From NCBI RefSeq assembly GCF_900113635.1, contig NZ_FOQA01000001.1, forward strand, positions 310,001-374,000: 64,000 bases of DNA, given 5' to 3'. Each line of letters opens with the position of its first letter. Within the stretch, counting starts at the first letter, position 1. Below are positions 8,590-17,226 of this stretch, piece after piece. Origin of the DNA: Tindallia magadiensis. Lineage in GTDB: Bacteria; Bacillota; Clostridia; Peptostreptococcales; Tindalliaceae. The notes beneath the pieces are model-generated. The model worked only from the letters and a program-made list of their open reading frames with translations. It was not told where the DNA came from and made no database searches. Made by a program: the position numbers and the translations under genes.

Positions 8590-9933
8590 TTATTCTATAT
8601 CAAAACCAGTAATATCTTGTAAATCAAGCTCAAGCTCTTCTAAAGCAGCAGCTGCGTCCATATTTCCATTTAATACATTATGCACTGCACGGAAAAATGC
8701 AGTAGACACAGCATTATAATTAGGTGCACTAGCTGTCGAAGGTCTGGCCACAGCATTAATAAACACATCGTATAAACTTCCAAAGAAAGGTGCTGCCTCT
8801 AATACATCCTCATCTTCATATAAATCCATTATGGTTGGATTAAGAGATCCATCAACAGCCCTCATTTTTTGCATATCATAAGATGCCATAAAAAGAGCTA
8901 CATCAGCAGCTATATCAGGGTTTTCACTGTATTTGCTGACAGCTAGCTGCCAGCCACCTAATGTAGCAGCAGGTTCTCCGTTAGTCCCAGCTGGTAATGG
9001 ACTCACATCGAAAATATCCTTAACAGCACTGTCATCTTCTTGCCCTAAGCTATAAGCATATGGCCAATTTCGCATAAATGCTGCATTTCCACCTTGCCAA
9101 ATTGCACGAGCATCCTCTTCCGCCATCCCCGTTACACCTTCCGGAGATATTGTTCCTACCCAAGTAGCTGCCATATCAATTATTTCAGCAGCATTCTCAT
9201 TATTGATGGTTATAAGACCTTCCGGACTAATAATGGTTCCGCCGTTGTTAGATGCAATCCATTCAAGAGCATTGCAAGTTAACCCTTCGTAAGCATCTCC
9301 TTGCCACACATAGCCAACAAAGTCTTGATTTCCTTCATCTCTTTCACCTTGCTGAATTGTCTGTGCCTGCTCAGCTAGTTCTTCCCAAGTTTCCGGAGGA
9401 GCAAAATCATATTTTTCTAGCAAATCAGTCCGATAATACAGAAGTCCTGCATCTGTAAACCAAGGAATGGCAACTAATCTTCCATTCACTGTATTATTCT
9501 CAACAATAGCAGGAAAATGATCTCCTACCACCGCATCTGCACCGTATTCATAAAGATCAACAAAATGTTCTTCTAAGTCTCCAGGCCAAATAACATCAAT
9601 TTGATAAACATCTACTTCTGAACTTTGAGCCTCGAAAAATTGTAGATACAGTCCTAAGCGATCTTGAGCAAGATCTGGAGTATCTAGCACGTTTACAGTA
9701 ACACCAGGATTATCATCCATATACATTTCTGCAGCTAGTTGTGTTAGTTCCAATTCTTGCCCTACAGCTCCTGCTGCAACCGTAATAACTACTTCGTCTG
9801 AAGGTTCTGTAACTGTTTCTTCTGAAACTTCCTCAGCTGTATCTTCTTCAGCAGGAGATCCACAACCAGCTAACAAACTAAAAACTAATAAAACTACTAA
9901 CAACATACAAAACAAATTTTTGTTCTTTCTCAT
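8590..9933 (-). CDS. Sugar ABC transporter substrate-binding lipoprotein (MalE/ThuE type)
   Basis: Extracellular lipoprotein that captures the sugar for the CUT1 importer. A lipoprotein signal peptide with lipobox LLAGC (lipidated Cys24) is followed by a very acidic Glu/Thr/Ser linker and a family 1 solute-binding domain of about 400 residues. Length (447) is normal. It has its own strong ribosome site (AGAAGGGGGAAG) and follows the permease genes by about 116 nt, unlike the usual order with the binding protein first. A 13-bp direct repeat (9954-9966 and 9972-9984) lies in that gap. The ligand is not readable; the neighbours suggest an alpha-glucoside. Confidence 0.9.
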   Translation of the reverse strand: MRKNKNLFCMLLVVLLVFSLLAGCGSPAEEDTAEEVSEETVTEPSDEVVITVAAGAVGQELELTQLAAEMYMDDNPGVTVNVLDTPDLAQDRLGLYLQFFEAQSSEVDVYQIDVIWPGDLEEHFVDLYEYGADAVVGDHFPAIVENNTVNGRLVAIPWFTDAGLLYYRTDLLEKYDFAPPETWEELAEQAQTIQQGERDEGNQDFVGYVWQGDAYEGLTCNALEWIASNNGGTIISPEGLITINNENAAEIIDMAATWVGTISPEGVTGMAEEDARAIWQGGNAAFMRNWPYAYSLGQEDDSAVKDIFDVSPLPAGTNGEPAATLGGWQLAVSKYSENPDIAADVALFMASYDMQKMRAVDGSLNPTIMDLYEDEDVLEAAPFFGSLYDVFINAVARPSTASAPNYNAVSTAFFRAVHNVLNGNMDAAAALEELELDLQDITGFDIE

Positions 9934-10049
9934 TATTCTTCCCCCTTCTAATTTTTCATTACTAACTAAACTTTCATTACTAACAGTAATTAACTAAAAA
10001 AATATCCCTCCTTTCAACAGTACTTTAAGACTTTCATGGTTCCTCCGAC

Positions 10050-10931
10050 TTATCCCTTCACCGCACCTGCTGTCAAGCCAGCAACGATGCGACGCTGGAA
10101 CACCAGTACTAAAATAACAATTGGAACCGTCACCAGAACAGCCGCTGCCATAATCTCTCCGAAAGGTTCCTGTCTAGCTACAGCGCCGGTAAAGTAAGCG
10201 ATTGCTACAGGTACTGTTCTTGCAGTGGGCTCAATAGAAGTAAATGTCAACGCAAATAAGTATTCATTCCATGCAGCTATAAAAGCTAACAACCCTGTAG
10301 TTACTAAGGCGGGAGCTGTTAACGGCAGCATTATTTTGTAAAAGGTTTGAAACGGAGTAGCTCCGTCTACTTGTGCAGATTCCAGAAGCGCTAAAGGAAG
10401 GCCACGGAAAAAAGAAGTCAATACCCATGTAGTAAAGGGTAGTGTAAAGATCATATAGGATAAGATCAGACTAATTAGCGCTGGAAGCGATAAGGCTCTT
10501 ATCACTGCATAAAGCCCTGCTAACACTGTTACTTGCGGAAACATAGTCATTGCTAAAATTAGGTAAAGTGTTGGTTTCTTACCCCTAAATCGGAGCTTGC
10601 CCAGAGCAAACGCAGCGAAGGAACCAGCGATAAGAGCTAGAGCTGTAGTAGAAAAAGCAATAATAGTACTATTTACTATCCCTCTGATAAACTGTTGATT
10701 ATCAAATACCACTCGATAGTTTTGTAATGTTGGTGATATTTCTCCCGTTGCTGGATCTCTCGGTACCATGGTTGCAGGTGTCATTTGCAGTTGAGCTTCT
10801 GTTTTAAGAGAAGAGTTAATCGCCCAGTAAAACGGAAACAGTAAATAAATAAATATAATCAATAAAACAAAGTAAAACCCTATTTTGAGTATTCGTTGAC
10901 GAAGAGTTTTATGAGGTTTCATCCATCTCAA
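10050..10931 (-). CDS. Sugar ABC transporter permease (MalG type)
   Basis: Second inner-membrane subunit of the importer: 293 residues, six hydrophobic segments, and a cytoplasmic EAA loop (ESAQVDGATPFQTFYKIMLP) that contacts the ATPase. The start overlaps the end of the MalF-type gene by 23 nt, pointing to coupled translation. ATG at 10931 has AGGAG five bases upstream; a second ATG three codons later is possible. Confidence 0.92.
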   Translation of the reverse strand: MRWMKPHKTLRQRILKIGFYFVLLIIFIYLLFPFYWAINSSLKTEAQLQMTPATMVPRDPATGEISPTLQNYRVVFDNQQFIRGIVNSTIIAFSTTALALIAGSFAAFALGKLRFRGKKPTLYLILAMTMFPQVTVLAGLYAVIRALSLPALISLILSYMIFTLPFTTWVLTSFFRGLPLALLESAQVDGATPFQTFYKIMLPLTAPALVTTGLLAFIAAWNEYLFALTFTSIEPTARTVPVAIAYFTGAVARQEPFGEIMAAAVLVTVPIVILVLVFQRRIVAGLTAGAVKG

Positions 10932-11988
10932 CTCCTAACGATTTAATATAGATGATGGCAAACCCAAAGATAATAATAAAAATAATTACCCCAATCGCCG
11001 ATGCTAATCCCATATTTCGATTTCCTATAAGCTGGAAGTAATTATAGGTTGCCATAGAATACTGACTCTGACCCAGTAGCACTTGAAAAACGTCAAAAAC
11101 ACGCAATGCATCTAAAGTTCTAAAAATCAGCGCTACTGCCATAGCTGGTTTTAGAAGCGGAAACGTAATGCTGAAAAACTGCTTTACCGGACCAGCACCA
11201 TCAATGGAAGCAGCTTCGTATAATTCTTCAGGAATCGTTTGAAGTCCTGCTAAAAGAAGTAATGCCATGAATGGTGTCGTTTTCCAAACATCTACTGCTA
11301 TCATCGCCGGTAATTGAAATGAACTACTCGCTAAAAACGCAATATTATTTTCAATTAAATCAAATCGGTCCAAAAGCATGTTAAACATACCTGTGCGATT
11401 AGGTGCCAGCATCCACTCCCACATCCTAGCTGATACAACCGTTATTACAGCCCATGGAATAAGCATAGCCGTACGAGTAATTCCTTTTCCCTTAAAATTA
11501 CTGTTAACGACTAAAGCAATTCCTAGCCCTAAAACCAATTCTAAAAAAACGGAAATAATCGTAAAAATAACCGTATTTTTAATAGCATCTATAAAATCAA
11601 CATCTGTTGCACCTAAAACATACCGATTTCCCATAATGGTAAATGTTTTATATTCTCTGTACCGAATCGGTTCCCTCGGTAATACATCTATTGGTCTTTC
11701 ATAAATAAATTCACCAGTTTCATTGTCAAGAATAGGATGGTTTGTCTCTTCATCAACGACTGGCTCCAATTTTTGTACTGTCACACTTAATAAACGTCGA
11801 TAGTTATCAAAGCCAATGAATTCTGTTTCTTGACCACTAGCAAATTGTCGGTCAGTTAAACTGGTATAAAAAACCTGTCCCAACGGGTAAATAGCTATCA
11901 CAAGAAGAATTATCAAAGCTGGTAAAAGTAATTTATAGGCTGTCAATTCTTCTCTTTTCGCTAGATCGGATCTTTTACTATTTTTCAA
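10909..11988 (-). CDS. Sugar ABC transporter permease (MalF type)
   Basis: First membrane subunit of the CUT1 importer, 359 residues. A first transmembrane segment (about 17-40) is followed by a charged extracytoplasmic loop of about 90 residues, then further membrane segments and the EAA loop (EAASIDGAGPVKQFFSITFP). Its ATG overlaps the stop codon of the upstream glycosyltransferase gene (ATGA), so it is translationally coupled to it. This ties the GT4 enzyme closely to the transporter. Confidence 0.92.
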   Translation of the reverse strand: MKNSKRSDLAKREELTAYKLLLPALIILLVIAIYPLGQVFYTSLTDRQFASGQETEFIGFDNYRRLLSVTVQKLEPVVDEETNHPILDNETGEFIYERPIDVLPREPIRYREYKTFTIMGNRYVLGATDVDFIDAIKNTVIFTIISVFLELVLGLGIALVVNSNFKGKGITRTAMLIPWAVITVVSARMWEWMLAPNRTGMFNMLLDRFDLIENNIAFLASSSFQLPAMIAVDVWKTTPFMALLLLAGLQTIPEELYEAASIDGAGPVKQFFSITFPLLKPAMAVALIFRTLDALRVFDVFQVLLGQSQYSMATYNYFQLIGNRNMGLASAIGVIIFIIIFGFAIIYIKSLGVEMDETS

Positions 11989-13496
11989 CCATCTCCCTCC
12001 TTTCTATCCACATAGTAGTTCTTAATGAAATTTTCCATTTCCTTTTTGGGATGCTGAAGCCATGATTGGTAGTGAGTAAGATCTATTCTTTTGTCATTGG
12101 TTTTACTTTGCTGTCTTATTCCTTTAATCTTTTCTTTGTTGATTAGATTATCTGAAATAACTTCTTCGTAAGTATCAGCTGTTGATCGCCAAGTAAAACG
12201 CTCTCTCACCCTTTTAAGTCCTTGCTCATGAAAGTATCTCCATTTTTCAGCATCTTTAACTATACCTAGAAGGCTTTCAGATATTTGGATAGAACTTTCC
12301 GGATCTACCAATACTCCAAATGATTCTGAATCTTCTTTGAGAATTTCCCACCCTCCTCCATTCGACGTCACAACGACAGGTAATCCACAAGCCATCGCTT
12401 CAATAGTCGCAAGTCCAAAAGGTTCATATAATGAAGTTAAACAAAAAATACCACGGTTACTTGCCAACGTTCTGTAACAAGAAGCTAGTTCTTTCTGACT
12501 AAACAACTGGATAAAAGCTACTTTACCTTTCAAGTGATAACATTGAATCATATCAAGTATTTTTTTCATCTCTAATTGCTCTTCTTCTTTTAATTCACTA
12601 AAATCATTATAAGGATTTTCAGCCCCCCTCACAGCGATTAATAAATTCGCCCTTGCTTGTAGCTCAGGATTACTTGCAAAAGCCATTATCAATCCACTAA
12701 CGTTCTTTTTAGGATCTAGTCGGCTTGAAGAAATAATAAAAGGTAGGTCCCAACGATGTTCACTTAAGTCCCTGGATCTGGTTTTGTTCACCTTTTCAAA
12801 ATTTTCTTCTTCATAATAGAAATAGCTTTGATTTACTCCTGGAGGAGCTACTATAAATTTTTTATTTTCTTTTTCAAATAGATCACCATATAATCCATGC
12901 TGATACTGTTTTGTTTTTTCCTGCAAAGTGCTAACAAAACGAACTGATGCTTCCTTCATTGCCAAACGTTCGGCATGAATGCGGGTTGCAAAAGAATAAC
13001 GTTGGAGTAACTCATCAAACTTAGATTCTGTTATCCCCACTTTATCCATTTTCTGTGCGCCAAGTGAATGCGCTGTAAACGAAAACGGTATACCCGTTAT
13101 TTCGTTTAGCATTACCCCTGCAATACCACCATCTCCATAATGAGTAGTAATAAAATCTGGCCAGTCATTCGTATTACAAAAGAATTTAATAATGCCCTGG
13201 ACATATTCTGTCAAAAATGGCCAAAGTAGCTCTTTTCGCAAAAAAGCATCTCCTCCGAAAGGTATTCGAACGATACGTACTCCTGTATCTGGGTAGATTT
13301 CTTCTTTTGCTTCAAATTCCGGCCATTTAGGGTCTATGATCATTCTTGTAAATATATCAACCTCATGTCCCTTTTTCCTTAAAGCATTTGCAAGTTCTTT
13401 TACATATACCAATTGCCCACCAAAGTCTGGATGCTCTGTCCAGTAGCTATCCTTAGCATCAAAGTTACCTTGTGGATTTAAAAAAGCTATTCGCAT
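11985..13496 (-). CDS. GT4 glycosyltransferase, sucrose synthase / sucrose-phosphate synthase-like
   Basis: A 503-residue GT-B fold enzyme. The N-terminal motif HPDFGGQLVYVKELA matches the GGQ acceptor loop of sucrose synthase and sucrose-phosphate synthase; the C-terminal half has SSRLDPKKN and the retaining EX7E motif (Glu358 and Glu366 in EPFGLATIE). No phosphatase domain is attached. Relatives make or cleave sucrose or similar disaccharides with NDP-glucose. Its place between a fructokinase and an importer suggests it splits an imported fructoside with NDP, or builds one as a solute; mannosylfructose-phosphate synthases are related alternatives. Donor and acceptor are not settled. Confidence 0.8.
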   Translation of the reverse strand: MRIAFLNPQGNFDAKDSYWTEHPDFGGQLVYVKELANALRKKGHEVDIFTRMIIDPKWPEFEAKEEIYPDTGVRIVRIPFGGDAFLRKELLWPFLTEYVQGIIKFFCNTNDWPDFITTHYGDGGIAGVMLNEITGIPFSFTAHSLGAQKMDKVGITESKFDELLQRYSFATRIHAERLAMKEASVRFVSTLQEKTKQYQHGLYGDLFEKENKKFIVAPPGVNQSYFYYEEENFEKVNKTRSRDLSEHRWDLPFIISSSRLDPKKNVSGLIMAFASNPELQARANLLIAVRGAENPYNDFSELKEEEQLEMKKILDMIQCYHLKGKVAFIQLFSQKELASCYRTLASNRGIFCLTSLYEPFGLATIEAMACGLPVVVTSNGGGWEILKEDSESFGVLVDPESSIQISESLLGIVKDAEKWRYFHEQGLKRVRERFTWRSTADTYEEVISDNLINKEKIKGIRQQSKTNDKRIDLTHYQSWLQHPKKEMENFIKNYYVDRKEGDG

Positions 13497-13524
13497 AAAT
13501 GATCCTCCCTATTGGTTTCTTATC

Positions 13525-14472
13525 TTAATAGTCCCTTGGCAACGGTAAATCTGATATAGCTCCTACATGTTCTAGTTTATGAGCAGCAATCTGACTTCCA
13601 TGGTTCAGTGCTTTATGTAAATCGTTTTTCATTAATAACGAAGCCATGAATCCAGCCCAAAAAGCATCGCCAGCACCAGTAGTATCTATAACTGTTTTCG
13701 CATATGAAGGTACATTTGTTGATTTTCCAGAATGATAAGCGGTTAACCCTTTTGCACCTTTGGTGAAAATGATTGTCATTTCATTTTTTTCACTTAAATC
13801 CATAAAAACATTCTCTAGCATAGAGCCTTTAACATTCCAAATATTCACAGCATCATCCTCAGAAGGTTTTACAATATCCACTAATGGTAATACGTATTCC
13901 TTAATCCACTCAGCACCATTATGGTCTATTTCCCATAAATTTTTTCGGTAGTTTGGGTCAAAAGTTATCAATTTTTTTTGAAGCCTGGCGTACTGAAGTA
14001 GATCCATTGTCACATCCCTTATTCGAGGCATCGAAAGTGCCCAAGCAGTAAAATGAAAAATTTTGCATTGATCAATTAATTGATAATTAGTTTTTTTATC
14101 TTTTAGACAGTAATCAGCATTTCGAACCGCAAAATAATGTGGACTTTCTAAACTTTTAGTAATAAAAATCATAGAAGTTGCTTTTTCAACCTTTTGCAAA
14201 CCTTCTATATTCACTTTTTGTGTTTCAAGACAATCCTGAATAAACTCACCAAATTCATCATTACCAACACTACCAATAATAGCCGTTTTAAATCCCATGC
14301 CCGAAAGGTTAACAGCAATATTACCAGGTGACCCCCCAAATGTTTTGTGAAAATGAACAGCCGATTTCAATTCTGTTACGTAATCCTCGGAGATAAAATC
14401 AATTAATAATTCTCCTACCGTTAGAACATCTAAATTCGTTTTACTTAAAGAAATTTTTTTATTTACATTCAT
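13525..14472 (-). CDS. PfkB-family carbohydrate kinase, probable fructokinase
   Basis: A 315-residue ribokinase-fold kinase. The N-terminal GG motif region (FGGSPGNIAVNLSGMG) and the C-terminal anion hole with catalytic base Asp269 in TGAGDAFWAGF are present, and similarity in style is to ScrK/FrcK fructokinases. It would phosphorylate fructose released by the neighbouring GT4 enzyme. It sits 28 nt upstream of that gene and 3 nt after lacI. 2-keto-3-deoxygluconate kinase is an alternative within the family but fits the context less well. Confidence 0.82.
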   Translation of the reverse strand: MNVNKKISLSKTNLDVLTVGELLIDFISEDYVTELKSAVHFHKTFGGSPGNIAVNLSGMGFKTAIIGSVGNDEFGEFIQDCLETQKVNIEGLQKVEKATSMIFITKSLESPHYFAVRNADYCLKDKKTNYQLIDQCKIFHFTAWALSMPRIRDVTMDLLQYARLQKKLITFDPNYRKNLWEIDHNGAEWIKEYVLPLVDIVKPSEDDAVNIWNVKGSMLENVFMDLSEKNEMTIIFTKGAKGLTAYHSGKSTNVPSYAKTVIDTTGAGDAFWAGFMASLLMKNDLHKALNHGSQIAAHKLEHVGAISDLPLPRDY

Positions 14473-14475
14473 ATA

Positions 14476-15495
14476 TTATCCCTCCAAAACAGGAGATTTT
14501 AATGTGCTCTTTCGAAAAATAATTGAATGTGGTAATACGATATTTTTTTCCGTTACTGTAATTCCTTCTATTTTAGCAATCAACATTTCTCCTGCCGTTT
14601 TCCCTATCTCTATAATGGGTTGACGAATCGTTGTAATGGAAGGGTTATAATACATTGCAATAGGAACATCATCAAAACCAGAAACTTCCACATTTTCCGG
14701 TATTCTAAGTCCATGGTCTATCAAAGCTTTGATAGCTCCAATTGCCATTAAATCACTTGTCGCAACAATAGCCGTTGCTCTGTGCCCTTCATCCAAAAAT
14801 CGTTTAACTACTTTATATGCACTTTCTATTTTAAAAGTGCTTCTGAGAACCAAATGTTCTTTGAAAGGAATATTATGCATTTTAAAAGCATCCTGGTATC
14901 CCTTAAATCTCTCATAACCCGATGTTCTATCTGTTAATGGTGCTCTAATGATTGCAATTTGACGATGACCCCTTTTAAGAAAAAAGCTAGTTATTTCTTT
15001 TGCGGCCTGGTAATTGTTGATATCTACGCTAAAGCTGCGCAAATCATTGCATTTTCGATTAACAAAAGTAACAGGTAATTTATTTTCACTAAAAAACCGC
15101 TTATGAGCCTCTGTCACTTTTGATGTCATAAATACAATCCCATCAACATATTTCTCACGAAGCATTCGCAAATGCTCCATTTCTTTTTCATGACTGTGAA
15201 AAGTATGACATAATACAATATGATATTGATGTTCTTGTACTACACATTCTATCCCACGAACAATTTCTGCAAAAAAAGAATTAGTTATATCTGGTATCAA
15301 AACTCCAATAAGACCTGTTCTTTTCTGAACCAATCCTCTTGCCACCGGATTTGGTTTAAACTCCAATTCTTCGATCGCCTTAAGAACCTTCTCTTTTTTA
15401 TCTTGATTCACTGGTTTGGATTCATTGATTACCCGAGAAACGGTTGCTTTAGAGACGCCTGCCAACTTTGCCACTTCATTAATCGTTAATTTCAT
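14476..15495 (-). CDS. LacI-family transcriptional regulator of the sugar operon
   Basis: A DNA-binding repressor of 339 residues. The N-terminal helix-turn-helix (TINEVAKLAGVSKATVSRVI) and hinge helix (NPVARGL) are followed by a periplasmic-binding-protein-like effector domain (about 60-335). The frame reads on to a GTG at 15501, but the ATG at 15495 is the natural start (MKLTINEVAK). First gene of the operon, directly behind a consensus promoter and a palindromic operator, so it probably represses itself and the whole module until the sugar or its phosphate appears. Confidence 0.92.
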   Translation of the reverse strand: MKLTINEVAKLAGVSKATVSRVINESKPVNQDKKEKVLKAIEELEFKPNPVARGLVQKRTGLIGVLIPDITNSFFAEIVRGIECVVQEHQYHIVLCHTFHSHEKEMEHLRMLREKYVDGIVFMTSKVTEAHKRFFSENKLPVTFVNRKCNDLRSFSVDINNYQAAKEITSFFLKRGHRQIAIIRAPLTDRTSGYERFKGYQDAFKMHNIPFKEHLVLRSTFKIESAYKVVKRFLDEGHRATAIVATSDLMAIGAIKALIDHGLRIPENVEVSGFDDVPIAMYYNPSITTIRQPIIEIGKTAGEMLIAKIEGITVTEKNIVLPHSIIFRKSTLKSPVLEG

Positions 15496-15513
15496 TACCA
15501 CCAGTTCCTTTCG

Positions 15514-15527
15514 GGAAATCGGTTTCC
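15514..15527. promoter_or_regulatory. LacI-family operator (near-palindrome)
   Basis: GGAAATCGGTTTCC is a 14-bp palindrome with one mismatched pair and a central CG, the form used by LacI/CcpA-type repressors. It lies just downstream of the -10 box, over the expected transcription start, 19 nt before the lacI ATG, which is a repressing position. Either the local regulator or CcpA could bind. Confidence 0.7.
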
Positions 15528-15535
15528 TTACAATA

Positions 15536-15564
15536 ATTATAGTGCCTCTTCAAAAATTTGTCAA
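15536..15564 (-). promoter_or_regulatory. Consensus sigma-A promoter of the sugar operon
   Basis: A perfect -35 box TTGACA (15559-15564), a 17-bp spacer and a perfect -10 box TATAAT (15536-15541) on the minus strand. The predicted start is near 15529, inside the operator. A promoter this strong would need tight repression. Confidence 0.88.
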
Positions 15565-15683
15565 AGAATTTTATTTTTTTCTGAATAATCTGATCCACCT
15601 CTTGTCTTCCAAGGAATCTAAGCTGTTTAATATCAGTTCATTGAGGTATAATAATCACAATAACTTTTACAAGGAGAGATCAT

Positions 15684-16097
15684 ATGGATCAAAAAGTGGA
15701 ATGTACATGGGTAGATAATTTGGTATTTGACGCAAATTTGGATGGTCACCGCGTTATTATGGATGCAAGTCCCGAAGTTGGTGGCGAAGATAAAGGGGTC
15801 CGCCCAAAACCTCTCTTATTAGCAAGTCTAGCGGGTTGCACTGGCATTGATGTGGTTTCAATTCTAAAGAAAATGCGTGTCGAATTTGAAGGCTTCCGAA
15901 TGGAGGTATCCGCTAACCTAACAGAAGAACATCCTAAAATATATGATAAGATGTTGGTCACCTACTATTTCAAAGGGAAAGATCTTCCGATGGATAAGTT
16001 AGAAAAGGCTGTGCAACTTTCCGAGGAAAAATATTGTGGTGTTTCAGCAATGTTAAAAAAAGCTGGACTAATCGAATATAGCATTGTTATCGAATAA
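15684..16097 (+). CDS. OsmC-family peroxiredoxin-like protein
   Basis: A 137-residue OsmC/Ohr-fold protein. The family reduces organic hydroperoxides through two cysteines; here Cys52 (GCTGIDV) and Cys118 (KYCGVS) are conserved, along with the GEDKGVRPKPLLLASLAGC helix start. It most resembles the YhfA-like OsmC branch rather than Ohr. Start ATG follows AAGGAGAG. It is transcribed divergently from lacI; a TATAAT at 15647-15652 may be its -10 box, with no clear -35. Confidence 0.88.
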   Translation: MDQKVECTWVDNLVFDANLDGHRVIMDASPEVGGEDKGVRPKPLLLASLAGCTGIDVVSILKKMRVEFEGFRMEVSANLTEEHPKIYDKMLVTYYFKGKDLPMDKLEKAVQLSEEKYCGVSAMLKKAGLIEYSIVIE

Positions 16098-16132
16098 AGA
16101 AATCATGTGTTGATAAGACAGGAGGGAATCTT

Positions 16133-17200
16133 ATGCATAAGAAATTATTTATTCCCGGACCGGTGGATGTGACGCCAGATGTGCTGGAAAAAATGGGAAC
16201 TCCCATGATTGGCCACCGAACCAAGGATGCCAGTAATTTACAGCGAAGTATTTCTGAAAAAATGCAGAAAGTGATGTTTACAAATAAACCGATTCTACTA
16301 TCCACTTCTTCCGGCACCGGTTTAATGGAAGGATCCATTCGATCCTGTACCAGAAAACGGGCGGCGGTTTTCTCAGTAGGTGCCTTTGGCAAACGCTGGC
16401 ATGAAATTGCAGAAGCCAACGGTATCCCTGCAGACCTGTTTGAATCAGAAATAGGAGCACCTACAACGCCGGAAATGGTAGAGGAGGTCCTGGCTACTGG
16501 CAAGTATGATTTGGTTACGATAACCCATAACGAAACTTCCACTGGCATAATGAACCCAGTGGAAGCCATCGCGGAAGTCATTAAGAAATATCCGGATGTG
16601 GTTTTTGCATTGGATACAGTAAGTTCCATGGCTGGCACCAAGATTGAAGTGGATCAGTTAGGTGTGGATCTTTGCATTACTTCTACCCAAAAAGCTCTTG
16701 GCCTTCCGCCAGGAATGGCTATTTGTTCTATTTCAGAAAAAGCAATTGAAGCAGCTAGACAGGTTCCTAATAGAGGGTATTATCTTGATCTCCTGGCACT
16801 TTACGAGTATACCCAAAAGAAAGACCATCAATATCCATCCACTCCCTCTTTATCTCATATGTTTGCTCTGAATTATCAGCTGGACCGTATTTTAGAAGAA
16901 GGATTGGAAAATCGTTTTCAACGTCATCTGAAGATGGCACAATACACTCGTTGTTGGGCCAAAGAGCAATTTGAATTATTTCCAAAGGAAGCTTATGCTT
17001 CCAATACCCTGACAACTGTCAAGAATACGAAAGGACTCAGCGTAGCTGATTTGAATAAAGAGTTAGGAAAACGAGGTTACTCCATTTCCAATGGCTATGG
17101 CTCCTTAAAGGAAAAAACGTTCCGAATAGCTCATATGGCCGATACTACATTGGAGGAGCTGAAGACACTCTTGAAAGAAATTGACGATATTATCAAATAA
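16133..17200 (+). CDS. Class V aminotransferase (serine--pyruvate/phosphoserine type)
   Basis: A 355-residue PLP enzyme of the alanine-glyoxylate/serine-pyruvate aminotransferase family. PLP lysine is Lys187 in STQKALGLPPG; the substrate region GHRTKDASNL and the SSGTGLMEGSIRS phosphate cup are visible. In many Clostridia such an enzyme stands next to serA and takes the place of SerC, transaminating phosphohydroxypyruvate to phosphoserine; that role is inferred from the neighbourhood. AGGAGGG precedes the ATG, and serA follows after 26 nt. Confidence 0.87.
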   Translation: MHKKLFIPGPVDVTPDVLEKMGTPMIGHRTKDASNLQRSISEKMQKVMFTNKPILLSTSSGTGLMEGSIRSCTRKRAAVFSVGAFGKRWHEIAEANGIPADLFESEIGAPTTPEMVEEVLATGKYDLVTITHNETSTGIMNPVEAIAEVIKKYPDVVFALDTVSSMAGTKIEVDQLGVDLCITSTQKALGLPPGMAICSISEKAIEAARQVPNRGYYLDLLALYEYTQKKDHQYPSTPSLSHMFALNYQLDRILEEGLENRFQRHLKMAQYTRCWAKEQFELFPKEAYASNTLTTVKNTKGLSVADLNKELGKRGYSISNGYGSLKEKTFRIAHMADTTLEELKTLLKEIDDIIK

Positions 17201-17226
17201 AATCGACATGACCGGGAGGTAGTTTC

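Noticed and set aside
9954-9984. 13-bp direct repeat TTTCATTACTAAC, two copies with 18-bp period
   Set aside because: Only two copies in an AT-rich gap; not a CRISPR array, and no regulator can be tied to it. Mentioned under the binding-protein gene only.
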